Shown here: positions 18,937 through 28,244 of the stretch, piece after piece
Layout: every line of letters begins with the position of its first letter
Numbering within the stretch: the first letter of the stretch is position 1
Assembly: GCF_003399635.1 (NCBI RefSeq)
Contig: NZ_NBXB01000001.1
Coordinates: forward strand, 33,129-97,128
DNA from: Subtercola boreus
GTDB lineage: Bacteria; Actinomycetota; Actinomycetes; Actinomycetales; Microbacteriaceae
Direction: 5' to 3'
Length of the DNA stretch: 64,000 bases
Made by a program: the position numbers and the translations under genes
Notes under the pieces: generated by a model
The model's input: only the letters and a program-made list of their open reading frames with translations
Told to the model about the DNA's origin: nothing
Databases searched by the model: none

Positions 18937-20373
18937 CTACGGCGAAGACGCGCGCGCAGCGAACCAGGCGAGCAGGCGGCGGGTCGCCTCCTGCTCGCCG
19001 AGCGGGCCCTCTTCGAGGCGCAGTTCCAGGAGGAAACGGTAGGCCTCGCCGACGTCACGGCCGGGCGTGAGGCCCAGGATCGCCATGATCTGTTCGCCGT
19101 TGAGGTCGGGCCGCGTCGAATCGAGCTCCTCCTGCGAGGCGAGCTCGGCGATCCGCGTCTCGAGGTCGTCGTAGGCAAACGACAGGCGATCGGCCTTCCG
19201 AACGTTCCGAGTGGTCACGTCTGCCCGCACCAGGATGTGCAGTCGCTCGAGGAGTGGGCCAGCATCCCGTACATAGCGGCGAACGGCTGAGTCGGTCCAG
19301 GCGCCGTCGGTGTAGCCGAAGAACCGCAGGTGCAGTTCGATCAGCCGCGCCACCGCCGCGATGGTGTCGTTGTCGAAACGCAGCGCCTTCAGCCGCTTCT
19401 TCGCAAGCTTCGACCCGACCAGGTCGTGGTGGTGGAACGACACGACCCCGCCGGGCTCGAGTCGCCTCGTTGCCGGCTTTCCGATGTCGTGGAGCAGCGC
19501 TGCGAGTCGCAGCACGAGATCGGGGGCGCCGTCGAACTGTCGCGAGCGCTCGAGGTCGATCGCCTGGTCGAGCACCGTCAGGCTGTGCTGGTAGACGTCT
19601 TTGTGGTGGTGGTGTTCGTCCATCTCGAGGCTGAGTGCGGGGATCTCGGGCAGCACGAAGGCGGCGAGCCCCGACTCGACCAGCAGTTCGATGCCGCGGC
19701 GAGGGGCCGGTGAGAGCAGCAGTTTACTCAGCTCCTCGTTGACGCGCTCGGCGCTGATGATCTCGATCCGACCGGCCATCTCGTCGAGGGCGAACCGCGT
19801 CTCGTCGTCGACCGTGAAATCGAGCTGGGCGGTGAAACGCACGGCCCGGAGCATTCGGAGCGGGTCGTCGCCGAACGACACCTCGGGCGTCGACGGGGTT
19901 CGGAGCACACCGGCGAGCAGGTCATCCATTCCCCCGGAGGGATCGACGAGAACCAGCTCGGGGAGCTTCAGCGCGAGCGCGTTCACCGTGAAGTCACGCC
20001 GCAGCAGGTCGGCCTCGAGTGAGGTGCCGAACTCCACGGAAGGCTTACGACTGGCCTGGTCGTAGACATCCGAACGGTACGTCGTGATCTCCACCGTCTC
20101 ACCGGCGATCCGCGCGCCGATCGTGCCGTAGGCCCGGCCGATGTCCCAGTGGGCGTCGGCGAGCGGCTTCACGATCCGGAGGATCTCGTCGGGCGTCGCG
20201 TCCGTAGTGAGATCGAGGTCGTGCACGGTGCGGCCGAGGAAGGCATCGCGCACCGGCCCGCCGACGAGCGCGAGGTCGAAACCCGCCGCCCGGAACGCAC
20301 CGGCGAGCTCGGAGATGGGCGACGATGCCGCCAGTTCGGCCAGGAAGCTGAGGGAGTCTGCCACGGAACGCAC
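18937..20373 (-). CDS. pcnA: CCA tRNA nucleotidyltransferase
   Basis: Class II nucleotidyltransferase of 478 residues. Head domain with GGPVRD (38-43) and the metal-binding DLD (52-54), tRNA-binding central part, and an HD domain with LLHDIGKPATRRL in the C-terminal half. Repairs or adds the 3' CCA of tRNAs; it is needed here because the tRNA-Ile and tRNA-Ala genes in the window do not encode CCA. GTG start. Actinobacterial naming as PcnA is by homology. Divergent from DUF6049-murJ, the usual actinobacterial neighbourhood. Confidence 0.93.
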   Translation of the reverse strand: MRSVADSLSFLAELAASSPISELAGAFRAAGFDLALVGGPVRDAFLGRTVHDLDLTTDATPDEILRIVKPLADAHWDIGRAYGTIGARIAGETVEITTYRSDVYDQASRKPSVEFGTSLEADLLRRDFTVNALALKLPELVLVDPSGGMDDLLAGVLRTPSTPEVSFGDDPLRMLRAVRFTAQLDFTVDDETRFALDEMAGRIEIISAERVNEELSKLLLSPAPRRGIELLVESGLAAFVLPEIPALSLEMDEHHHHKDVYQHSLTVLDQAIDLERSRQFDGAPDLVLRLAALLHDIGKPATRRLEPGGVVSFHHHDLVGSKLAKKRLKALRFDNDTIAAVARLIELHLRFFGYTDGAWTDSAVRRYVRDAGPLLERLHILVRADVTTRNVRKADRLSFAYDDLETRIAELASQEELDSTRPDLNGEQIMAILGLTPGRDVGEAYRFLLELRLEEGPLGEQEATRRLLAWFAARASSP

Positions 20374-20439
20374 CCCGTCACCCTACTGGCCGAAGCTGCC
20401 GACCAGCGAGGCCTACGTGCCCTCCTCAGGCCGACACCC

Positions 20440-20445
20440 TAGAAT
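20440..20445 (+). promoter_or_regulatory. -10 element of the DUF6049-murJ operon, leaderless geometry
   Basis: TAGAAT followed by 7 nt (CACTGGC) and ATG 20453, with no Shine-Dalgarno. No good -35 is seen. Confidence 0.45.
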
Positions 20446-20452
20446 CACTGGC

Positions 20453-22882
20453 ATGGATGCGGCGTTAGATTCGGGCGTCCGCCGCAGCCCGAGACGTGAC
20501 TTCCGGCTGGCCCCGGCGGGCCGGTTCGGTCGTCTGGCGGCGGTTGTCGCGGTCGTCACGCTTGCACTGCTCTGGATGCTCGGCGGCACCGTCCCGGCCG
20601 AAGCCGCAAGCACGCCCGCACCCTCTGCGCCTGTCACCGCTGCGCCCGCGACCACCTCCCCCACCGGCGATGCGAACACCGGCCCCGCCGCTCCGACCGG
20701 CAGCACAGCCGCGACCGGCACCGTCGTCGTGTCTCTCGCCCCCGACAGCGCCGGAGTGCTGGCGGCCGGAGCCGACCTGGCCGTCACAGTGAGCATCGCC
20801 AACACGACGGGCTCCGCGCTGCCACCGGGGAGCATCCACCTCTGGCTCGACCGCACCCCCCTCAGCACCCGGGACGATCTGAGCACCTGGCTCACCCCCT
20901 CGACGAGCTCGACGCAGTCACGCGACTCCGTGGCGACAGACGTGGCCGCACCCGGGCTGGCTGCTGGCGCGACCGGCACCTTCCGGGCGACGCTTCCCGC
21001 CGCCGAGCTCAGGCTCAACACCTTCGGGGCCTACGGGATCGAGGCCACCTACACCGCTGAGACAACCCTCGTCGACACCCGGAACACCGTCGTCTGGTCG
21101 GCCGGTTCTCCCGAACGGGAGACCTCGGTCGCGGCGATCATGCCGCTCACCGCCCCCGCCGGCGCGCAGGGGCTGCTCACCGCAGCAGAGCTCAACACGT
21201 ACACCTCAGCCGGCGGTGTGCTCGCCCGCAAGCTCGACTCGGTCGTCGACCGGCCTGTCACGCTCGCGATCGATCCGATGGTCATCGTCTCGATCCGGGT
21301 GCTCGGCACTGCTGCACCGCAGTCGTCGCTCGACTGGTTGGCCCGGCTCGCGTCCGCCACGAACCCCACGTTCCCGCTGTCGTACGCCGACTCCGACATC
21401 GCGATCGAGCGCCAGGCCGGCGCCGCGAACCTGCTCACGCCGACGTCCTTCGACTACGCACTCTCGAGCGCCAACTTCCAGGTCACGCCGACACCCGATC
21501 CGTTCGCCCTGCCGGGGCAGGTGGCGACGGATGCCGCGGGCACGGGCTCCGGCTCGGCGACCACCACCACGACCAGCACGTCGACCAGCACCGGTGCCAC
21601 CGCGGCCCCCGCCACCCCGGGCTCCACCCCTACACCCACCACCGCGCCGGCGCCCGGCTCACTGCCCACCCTCGCCGACCTCACCGCCTGGAACTACACC
21701 CGCACCGACGTCGCCTGGCCCGCAGCCGGCACCGTGACGACCGACGACCTCAACTTCTTCGCAGCCGCAGGGCTCGGAACGAGCATCCTGAGCACCGACA
21801 ACGTGGCCCTGCCCGCCTCAGAGGACAACCTCACGCCCAGCGCCCCAGCCACCATCGGTGACAAGAGCGCCGTGCTCGTCGATGCCGGGCTCTCGGATGC
21901 CCTGCAGACGGCCGCCGCAGCAACGACCGACACGGGGCTCGACGCGGCCCTGGCCGAAGTGTCCGGCATGCTCGCGATCGCCGACGCCGAGGGCGGCCAG
22001 GGGCCGCCAGCACTCGTGGTCGACCTCGGCAGGCAGGCTCCCGCCACGGCGTTCGGTGTCGGCCGGGCCCTCGACCTCGTCGAGTCGCTGCCCTGGTCGG
22101 CGAACCGCGGGCTCTCCGACGTGCTCAGCGTGCCGAGCCTCGGCGTCAGCGTGAAGAACAGCGACGAGCCGGCCACGCGGCGGGACACCGTTGCCGCAAT
22201 GCTCGACTTCGAGCGCCAGGTCGGGGACTTCGCCTCCGTGCTGGCCACGCCCGAACTCCTCACCGGCAGACAGCGCGCAACCCTGCTCGCGGTGCTCGCG
22301 CAGTCCTGGTCTGCTGACCCGACCGGCCGCACGGCGGCCGAGGCCGACTACGCGAACCTCACGACGACGACGCTCGACTCGGTCAAGATCATCGACGGCA
22401 GCAACATCAACCTCTTCGCCACGAGCAGCGAGGTGCCCGTGCTCATCAGCAACGATCTCAACCAGCCCGTCACCGTCGAGCTGCAGGTCACCCCCTCGAA
22501 CGGTCGCCTCGTCGTGGAACCGGGGCGCATCGAGGTCGTGGTCGAGGCGAAGTCGCAGAAGACGGCCCGCGTGCCCGTGAAGGCTGCGGTGGCGAGCGGC
22601 CAGGTCGACCTGCGCCTCGAGATCTTCAGCCCGTCAGGTGTCTCCATCAACCAGGCAGCACCGCGCCAGATCAATGTGAGCGCGGACTGGGAGGGCATCG
22701 GCACGATCGTGATCGGCGTCCTGGCCGCCGCCCTGCTGGCTTTCGGCATCGTGCGGCAGGTTCTGAAGCGCCGACGGGCGAAGGCCGCGTGCGCTGCCGA
22801 GTCGGTGTCTCCCGCGAGGGCCTCGGATTCTCCCCCCGCGGCTCCGGATGCTCCCCCCACCGAAAGCGGATCCGATGGCTGA
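20453..22882 (+). CDS. DUF6049 family membrane-anchored extracytoplasmic protein
   Basis: 809 residues. A signal anchor lies at about 24-46 (AAVVAVVTLALLWMLGG), a large extracytoplasmic part with an Ig-like N-terminal segment and a Thr/Ser/Pro/Ala linker around residues 355-405, and one C-terminal helix (IGTIVIGVLAAALLAFGIV) with a basic RRRAK stop-transfer. This family always sits before murJ in actinobacteria (Rv3909 position). Function is unknown; linkage implies peptidoglycan export or assembly. The reading frame is open further upstream across pcnA, but the -10 spacing sets ATG 20453. The end overlaps murJ by 8 bp. Confidence 0.8.
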   Translation: MDAALDSGVRRSPRRDFRLAPAGRFGRLAAVVAVVTLALLWMLGGTVPAEAASTPAPSAPVTAAPATTSPTGDANTGPAAPTGSTAATGTVVVSLAPDSAGVLAAGADLAVTVSIANTTGSALPPGSIHLWLDRTPLSTRDDLSTWLTPSTSSTQSRDSVATDVAAPGLAAGATGTFRATLPAAELRLNTFGAYGIEATYTAETTLVDTRNTVVWSAGSPERETSVAAIMPLTAPAGAQGLLTAAELNTYTSAGGVLARKLDSVVDRPVTLAIDPMVIVSIRVLGTAAPQSSLDWLARLASATNPTFPLSYADSDIAIERQAGAANLLTPTSFDYALSSANFQVTPTPDPFALPGQVATDAAGTGSGSATTTTTSTSTSTGATAAPATPGSTPTPTTAPAPGSLPTLADLTAWNYTRTDVAWPAAGTVTTDDLNFFAAAGLGTSILSTDNVALPASEDNLTPSAPATIGDKSAVLVDAGLSDALQTAAAATTDTGLDAALAEVSGMLAIADAEGGQGPPALVVDLGRQAPATAFGVGRALDLVESLPWSANRGLSDVLSVPSLGVSVKNSDEPATRRDTVAAMLDFERQVGDFASVLATPELLTGRQRATLLAVLAQSWSADPTGRTAAEADYANLTTTTLDSVKIIDGSNINLFATSSEVPVLISNDLNQPVTVELQVTPSNGRLVVEPGRIEVVVEAKSQKTARVPVKAAVASGQVDLRLEIFSPSGVSINQAAPRQINVSADWEGIGTIVIGVLAAALLAFGIVRQVLKRRRAKAACAAESVSPARASDSPPAAPDAPPTESGSDG

Positions 22883-24494
22883 GCGCAGCATCGTCCGTTC
22901 CAGCACCCTGCTCGCCGGTGGCACGATCATCTCGCGCATCCTCGGGTTCATCAAGGCCATCGTTCTGGCGGGAGCCATCGGCCTCGCCGCATCCGGTGAC
23001 GCCTTCGCAGCGGGAAACCAGCTGCCGAACACGATCTACGTCATCGTCGCCGGCGGCGCCCTGAGCGCCGTTCTGGTCCCACAGATCGTCCGCAGCGCCC
23101 TGCACTCAGACGGCGGGGTCGCATACATCAACAAGCTCGTCACCATCGCCCTCCTGGTGCTCGCCGCGGCAGCGCTTGTCGCCACGCTGCTGGCTCCCCT
23201 GCTGGTGCGGGTCACCGTGTCGGGGCTCACACCCGAGCAGACCGACCTGGCCATCGCCTTCGCCTACTGGTGCCTTCCCCAGATCTTCTTCTACGGGGTC
23301 TACACGATCCTCGGCGAAGTGCTGAACGCCCGCAACTCCTTCGGTCCCTTCACTCTGGCGCCGATCCTCAACAACATCGTCGCGCTCGCCGGGCTCGTCG
23401 TGTTCATCGCGGTGTTCGGCTCCGACCCGAACGGTTACCTGCCACTCAGCTGGTGGACGCCCTCCTCCATCGCCTTGCTGGCCGGCTCAGCCACACTCGG
23501 CATCGGCGTTCAGGGGCTCGTTCTGTTCTTCTTCTGGCGGCGCGTGGGCCTCCGCTACCGGCCCGACTTCCGCTGGCGCGGGGTGGGGCTCAAGGAGACA
23601 GGCAGGATTGCCAGCTGGTCGTTCGGCATGATCCTCGTCACCACTGCCGCAGGGCTGGTCGAGACCAACGTGGTCTCGACCGCATCCGGAGACGGCAAGG
23701 CCTCGCTCGCCGTGCTGGCGAACGCGTGGCTGATCTTCATGCTGCCGCACTCGGTTGTCGCCGTTTCGATCGCCACCGCCTACTTCACGCGGATGAGCGA
23801 GAACGCCTCGATCGGCAGTACGGAGGGTGTGCGGGCCGACCTCTCGGCCTCGATCCGGCAGATCACCGTCATCATGTTGCTGGCCGGCACGGTTCTGGTC
23901 GTTGTGGCCTTCCCGTTCGGACGCGTGATGATCGACTCGTTCTCCGGGGCGACCGGCATCGGCTCCGTGCTCATCGCTTTTCTTCTCGGCCTACCCGCCT
24001 TCAGCATTCTGTTCGTTCTCCAACGGGCCTTCTTCGCCCTCGGCGACACCCGCACCCCGTTCTTCACCAACCTGTTCCAGGCGATCGTCTTCTCGATCGG
24101 CAGCCTGCTCGTACTGGTTCTCGTGCCCAAGGAGTTCGTCGGCGTCGGCGTGGCGCTCTGCCTCTCCGGCGCCGGCACCCTCCAGACACTTCTGGCGGCG
24201 TTCATCATGCGTCGAAAACTCGGCGGCGGCGGTCGCCGGGTGGTTTCGAGCTTCGGCAAGGATGCCCTCGCCGCCGTTCCCGCCGCGGCGACGGGTGTCG
24301 TGGTGTTCCTGCTCTTCGGCGGGGCGTCGGCCGACGGCTTCGCCCTCTCCGGCCGACTCCAGGCCATCGTCGTGATGGTGATCGTTGGCGCTGCCATGGC
24401 GCTGGTGTATCTCGGCGGTCTGCGGGTGCTGCGCTCATCCGAGCTGACGGATGCCCTGCGACCCATCCTCGGCCGACTCAGACGGAGCGCGTAG
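22875..24494 (+). CDS. murJ: Lipid II flippase MurJ
   Basis: 539 residues, MATE-like MOP superfamily. About 14 membrane helices, starting RSSTLLAGGTIISRILGFIKAIVLAGAIG, with the conserved inter-helix NQLPNTIYVIVAGGALSAVLVPQ. Moves lipid II across the membrane for peptidoglycan synthesis. ATG 22875 overlaps the DUF6049 stop, indicating coupling. Unlike mycobacterial MviN, it ends right after the last helix: no pseudokinase or extracytoplasmic C-terminal domain. Its 3' end overlaps the convergent hydrolase gene by 17 bp. Confidence 0.93.
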   Translation: MAERSIVRSSTLLAGGTIISRILGFIKAIVLAGAIGLAASGDAFAAGNQLPNTIYVIVAGGALSAVLVPQIVRSALHSDGGVAYINKLVTIALLVLAAAALVATLLAPLLVRVTVSGLTPEQTDLAIAFAYWCLPQIFFYGVYTILGEVLNARNSFGPFTLAPILNNIVALAGLVVFIAVFGSDPNGYLPLSWWTPSSIALLAGSATLGIGVQGLVLFFFWRRVGLRYRPDFRWRGVGLKETGRIASWSFGMILVTTAAGLVETNVVSTASGDGKASLAVLANAWLIFMLPHSVVAVSIATAYFTRMSENASIGSTEGVRADLSASIRQITVIMLLAGTVLVVVAFPFGRVMIDSFSGATGIGSVLIAFLLGLPAFSILFVLQRAFFALGDTRTPFFTNLFQAIVFSIGSLLVLVLVPKEFVGVGVALCLSGAGTLQTLLAAFIMRRKLGGGGRRVVSSFGKDALAAVPAAATGVVVFLLFGGASADGFALSGRLQAIVVMVIVGAAMALVYLGGLRVLRSSELTDALRPILGRLRRSA

Positions 24495-25284
24495 CGTCGA
24501 TCCCGGCCAGGAACGGCTGCACGAGCTCCAGCACCGGGCCCGACGGGAACAGCGTGTCACCGTGCCCGCGCCCGGGGAGCGGCTCGAAGCGCGCGTGCGG
24601 CATCAGCTCCGCGGCACGCTCGGAGTCGATGTAGCGCTGCCGGTCATCCGTGCCCGCCAGCAGCAGAGCCGGGGTCTGGATGCTCGCAAGCCTCTTCTCG
24701 TCCACACCCTGTTCGACAGCCAACTGACGGAAGTACGCCTGCAGCGCGACCGGGTCGTTCGCGAGGAAGGCGTTCGTCGTGGCCGGATCGATCGTGACAC
24801 CCGCCTCTGCCTCCCAGCCGTCCAGGAACGCACGCATCCCGCCCGATTCGAGCGCCTCGTCGTAGCCCGGAAAGAACAGAGAGCTCACGGTTCCCTCCCC
24901 CAGGCGGTAGGTCCCACCGGCCGAGATGAGCGAGAGCATCCGTTCGGGGTGCGCGTCGGCCAGGGAGAACCCCACCCGGGCGCCGAACGAGTAGCCCATG
25001 AAGTGCGCGGCGTCGATTCCGGCGGCGTCGTACACCGTGAGGAGATCCTGGATTACGAGCGTCATCGCGTAGTCGGCGGGGCCGTGCGGCTTGCCGCTCA
25101 GGCCGTGCCCGCGCATGTCGACGAGGATCAGCCGGTAGTCGTTCCGGAGCGCCTTCACGTAGCCGAACCCGCGCCAGATGGCCCGCGACAGGGCCGACCC
25201 GTGCACGAGCACGAGCGGCGTGCCGGTGCCGGCCTCCTGGTACGCAATGCGTGTGCCGTCGACGGGATTGAATGCTTCGCTCAC
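24478..25284 (-). CDS. Alpha/beta hydrolase
   Basis: 268 residues from GTG 25284. Typical fold markers: LVLVHGSALSRAIW (oxyanion HG), VDMRGHGLS, nucleophile elbow GYSFG with S99, and late histidine in PGRGHGDTLF. LLLAGTDD supplies the acid. Substrate unknown; esterase or lactonase is possible. Longer in-frame starts would run into the trxB promoter, and GGGAGG lies just before this GTG, so the shorter start is preferred. Confidence 0.85.
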   Translation of the reverse strand: MSEAFNPVDGTRIAYQEAGTGTPLVLVHGSALSRAIWRGFGYVKALRNDYRLILVDMRGHGLSGKPHGPADYAMTLVIQDLLTVYDAAGIDAAHFMGYSFGARVGFSLADAHPERMLSLISAGGTYRLGEGTVSSLFFPGYDEALESGGMRAFLDGWEAEAGVTIDPATTNAFLANDPVALQAYFRQLAVEQGVDEKRLASIQTPALLLAGTDDRQRYIDSERAAELMPHARFEPLPGRGHGDTLFPSGPVLELVQPFLAGIDATRSV

Positions 25285-25319
25285 CCTCCCATCATGCCTG
25301 TGCGCAAACCCCGAGCGCT

Positions 25320-25345
25320 GGAATACGCGACGGTTAGGATGTGTT
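25320..25345 (+). promoter_or_regulatory. SigR/SigH-type promoter of trxB-trxA
   Basis: GGAAT (25320-25324), 18 bp, GTT (25343-25345). This is an exact match to the GGAAT-N18-GTT consensus known for the thiol-oxidative-stress sigma factor SigR of Streptomyces (SigH in mycobacteria), for which trxBA is the classic target. The start codon is 58 bp further on. Confidence 0.65.
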
Positions 25346-25403
25346 GAAGCCTTCAGTACCACAGAAGCCGGTGACGCCGTCGCCGCAATCAAGGAGCTTG
25401 TCG

Positions 25404-26405
25404 ATGCGACAGATCATCATCATCGGGTCCGGTCCTGCCGGGTTCACTGCAGCAATCTACGCCGCGCGCGCGGGCCTCGAGCCTCTGCTGATCGCGTCGA
25501 GCGTCGAAGCCGGCGGTGAGCTCATGAAGACCACGGAGGTCGAGAACTTCCCGGGCTTCCCCGAGGGCATCCAGGGCCCCGACCTCATGACCAAGCTGCA
25601 GGAGCAGGCCGAGAAGTTCGGCACAGAGGTTCTTCTCGACGATGTGACGAGCGTCGACTTCTCCGGCGACATCAAGAAGGTCTCCACGGGCTACAGCGGC
25701 GACTTCGAAGCCCAGGCCATCATCTTCTCCACGGGTTCCGCCTACCGCAAGCTCGGTCTTGACGACGAAGAGCGCCTGAGCGGCCGTGGAGTCTCCTGGT
25801 GTGCCACCTGCGACGGGTTCTTCTTTAAGAAGAAGACGATCGCCGTGATCGGCGGCGGCGATTCTGCAATGGAGGAGGCGACCTTCCTCACGCGCTTCGC
25901 CGACAAGGTCTACCTCATCCACCGCAAGGACACCCTGCGGGCATCCAAGATCATGCAGGAGCGTGCGTTCGCGAACGACAAGATCGAGTTCGTCTTCAAC
26001 TCGGCCGTCGTCGGTATCAGCGGCGAGAACACGGTCGAGAGCCTGAAGCTCGAGAACACGGTCACCGGTGAGCTGAGCGAACTTCCCGTACAGGGCCTGT
26101 TCGTGGCGATCGGCAACGACCCGCGCACCCACCTGGTGCACGGCCAGCTCGACCTCACGACGTCCGGCACGATCGCGGTTGCCGGCCGCTCGTCGAAGAC
26201 CAACATCGCGGGCGTGTTCGCGGCCGGCGACGTCATCGACGACACCTACCGCCAGGCTGCGACTGCTGCGGCCTCCGGTACCGTTGCTGCCCTGGACGCC
26301 GAGCACTACCTCGCCGGTCTCGCCGAGGCGTCGGCGATCGCCGAGTTGCGCGACGCAGAGGCTGAGATCGAGCTCATCGATTCCCTGCAGTCCACCCAGT
26401 CCTGA
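25404..26405 (+). CDS. trxB: Thioredoxin-disulfide reductase
   Basis: 333-residue FAD/NADPH enzyme that reduces thioredoxin. FAD-binding GSGPAGFTAAIYAARAGL at the start, redox pair C133-A-T-C136, and NADPH-binding GGGDSAMEEATFL. ATG 25404 has AAGGAG 7 nt upstream. It is followed 44 bp later by trxA, and preceded by a SigR/SigH-type promoter. Forms the NADPH-to-thioredoxin electron path in the cytoplasm. Confidence 0.97.
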   Translation: MRQIIIIGSGPAGFTAAIYAARAGLEPLLIASSVEAGGELMKTTEVENFPGFPEGIQGPDLMTKLQEQAEKFGTEVLLDDVTSVDFSGDIKKVSTGYSGDFEAQAIIFSTGSAYRKLGLDDEERLSGRGVSWCATCDGFFFKKKTIAVIGGGDSAMEEATFLTRFADKVYLIHRKDTLRASKIMQERAFANDKIEFVFNSAVVGISGENTVESLKLENTVTGELSELPVQGLFVAIGNDPRTHLVHGQLDLTTSGTIAVAGRSSKTNIAGVFAAGDVIDDTYRQAATAAASGTVAALDAEHYLAGLAEASAIAELRDAEAEIELIDSLQSTQS

Positions 26406-26449
26406 ATCCCCCGATCACAATCGTTTTCAAACAAGAGAGTGAGTAAACA

Positions 26450-26776
26450 ATGTCAAATGCGTCAGCAGTGACCGATGCCAGCTTCGAAGCCGATGTACTG
26501 AACTCGGACGAAACGATCCTCGTCGACTTCTGGGCCGAGTGGTGTGGCCCCTGCCGCGCCGTCTCGCCCATCCTCGACCAGATCGCATCTGAGCACTCGA
26601 GCAAGATCAAGATCGTCAAGCTCAACGTCGACGAGAACCCGCAGACGGCTGCGAAGTACCAGATCACGTCGATCCCCGCCATGAAGGTGTACCGCGGCGG
26701 AGAGGTCGTCAAGACCATCATCGGTGCCAAGCCGAAGGCTGCGCTCGAGAGCGACCTGGCCGCCTACCTCGCCTAG
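26450..26776 (+). CDS. trxA: Thioredoxin
   Basis: 108 residues with active site W-C32-G-P-C35 and the cis-proline region SIPAMKVY. Reduces protein disulfides and is itself reduced by the TrxB encoded just upstream. Standard length; a strong intrinsic terminator follows about 65 bp later. Confidence 0.97.
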   Translation: MSNASAVTDASFEADVLNSDETILVDFWAEWCGPCRAVSPILDQIASEHSSKIKIVKLNVDENPQTAAKYQITSIPAMKVYRGGEVVKTIIGAKPKAALESDLAAYLA

Positions 26777-26839
26777 AGCGAGGGTCACGACAGAACCGCA
26801 CGAGCCCGATCGGCAGCACGACCGCCCGTCAGGCCCCCA

Positions 26840-26880
26840 GGGTCCGGACCACACGATGTGGGTCCGGACCCTTTTTCTTT
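26840..26880 (+). terminator. Intrinsic terminator after trxBA
   Basis: Perfect 11-bp stem GGGTCCGGACC (26840-26850) and GGTCCGGACCC (26861-26871), 10-nt loop, then TTTTTCTTTTTC. Confidence 0.9.
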
Positions 26881-26919
26881 TTCGATAGCATGGAATTTCG
26901 CCTCTTGATGGAAGTGCAC

Positions 26920-28242
26920 GTGAGCAGCCAAAACACCCCGTCGTCATCGGGAACCAACCTCGATCCCTGGTACAACAACTACGCCGAGCGGGCAGCCGGC
27001 CTGTCGGTGTCCGAGGTGCGGGCCCTGTTCGCCGTGGCCTCCCGGCCCGAGGTCGTCTCCCTGGCCGGTGGAATGCCGTACGTGTCGGCGCTTCCCCAGG
27101 ATCTGGTGATCGATGCCATGAACCGTGTGATGGTCGACCACGGTCCCGTCGCGCTCCAGTACGGTTCGGGCCAGGGTGTGCCGAAGCTCCGCGAACACAT
27201 TCTCGAAGTGATGGCTCTGGAGGGCATCCGGGGCAGCGTCGATGACGTGGTCGTGACCACCGGATCGCAACAGGCACTCGACCTCATCACCAAGCTGTTC
27301 ATCAACCCGGGCGATGTCATCCTGGCCGAGGCACCGAGCTATGTGGGGGCGATCGGGGTGTTCCGCTCCTACCAGGCCGACGTCGAGCACGTGCTCATGG
27401 ACGACGACGGTCTGATTCCGGATGCTCTGCGAGAGGCGATCGTGCGCGTCAGGTCCTCCGGGCGCACCATCAAGTTCCTGTATACGATCCCGAACTTCCA
27501 CAACCCGGCCGGGGTGACGCTCTCCGCCGAACGGCGTGAGGAAGTGCTGCAGATCTGTGGGTCCGAGGGGATCCTCGTGCTCGAAGACAATCCTTACGGC
27601 CTGCTCTACTTCGACGGGCCCCCGCCCCAGGCGCTACGCAGCACAGAAGACGAGGGCGTCATTTACCTCGGCTCCTTCTCGAAGACCCTTGCACCAGGAT
27701 TCCGCATTGGATGGGCCATTGCACCGCACGCAATTCGGGAAAAGCTTGTTCTGGCCGCAGAATCCGCGATTCTCTGCCCTAGTTCCTTCAGTCAGCTCGT
27801 CATCTCGGAGTACCTCGAGACGGCCGATTGGAAGGGCCAGATCAACACCTTCCGGGGTGTCTATGAAGAGCGCAAGAACACGATGCTCGCGGCCCTCACC
27901 GAGTATCTCCCGGAGCTCAGCTGGACCAAGCCCAACGGCGGCTTCTACGTGTGGCTGACGCTGCCCGACTACCTCGACACCAAACAGATGCTGCCGCGTG
28001 CGGTGAAGGAACTCGTCGCCTACACCCCGGGAACCGCCTTCTATGCCGACGGGGTCGGACGCAACAAGATCCGGCTCTCGTACTGCTACCCGACACCCGA
28101 TCAGATCAAGCTCGGTATCCGCCGCCTGACCACCGTCATCAATGGCGAGATCGACCTCCTCGAGACCTTCCACGCCACCGGCCCGCTCGCCACCATCCGA
28201 TCCGCGCAATCGTTCTCTGCCCCACCACCAGACATGGACTGA
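26920..28242 (+). CDS. PLP-dependent aminotransferase of the 2-aminoadipate/MocR-catalytic type
   Basis: 440 residues from GTG 26920. Fold-type I enzyme with Schiff-base K255 in LGSFSKTLAPGFRIGW, NFHNPAGVTLS and LVLEDNPYGLLYF. It resembles the aminotransferase domain of MocR proteins and LysN/2-aminoadipate aminotransferases, but no GntR DNA-binding domain is present. A TAGCAT -10-like element at 26886-26891 overlaps the in-frame ATG 26890, and GGAAG precedes GTG 26920, so the shorter start is preferred. Its stop is 2 bp before ddl, suggesting coupling. Substrate unknown; aromatic or branched amino acids are possible. Confidence 0.82.
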   Translation: MSSQNTPSSSGTNLDPWYNNYAERAAGLSVSEVRALFAVASRPEVVSLAGGMPYVSALPQDLVIDAMNRVMVDHGPVALQYGSGQGVPKLREHILEVMALEGIRGSVDDVVVTTGSQQALDLITKLFINPGDVILAEAPSYVGAIGVFRSYQADVEHVLMDDDGLIPDALREAIVRVRSSGRTIKFLYTIPNFHNPAGVTLSAERREEVLQICGSEGILVLEDNPYGLLYFDGPPPQALRSTEDEGVIYLGSFSKTLAPGFRIGWAIAPHAIREKLVLAAESAILCPSSFSQLVISEYLETADWKGQINTFRGVYEERKNTMLAALTEYLPELSWTKPNGGFYVWLTLPDYLDTKQMLPRAVKELVAYTPGTAFYADGVGRNKIRLSYCYPTPDQIKLGIRRLTTVINGEIDLLETFHATGPLATIRSAQSFSAPPPDMD

Positions 28243-28244
28243 CA

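Noticed and set aside
20141..20452. Longer start for DUF6049 reaching into pcnA
   Set aside because: It would overlap the divergent pcnA coding region by over 230 bp; the -10 element 7 nt before ATG 20453 gives a better start.
25285..25392. Longer N-terminus for the alpha/beta hydrolase
   Set aside because: The extra 36 residues are Arg/Ser-rich, non-homologous and overlie the trxB promoter. GTG 25284 starts at the usual hydrolase N-terminus.
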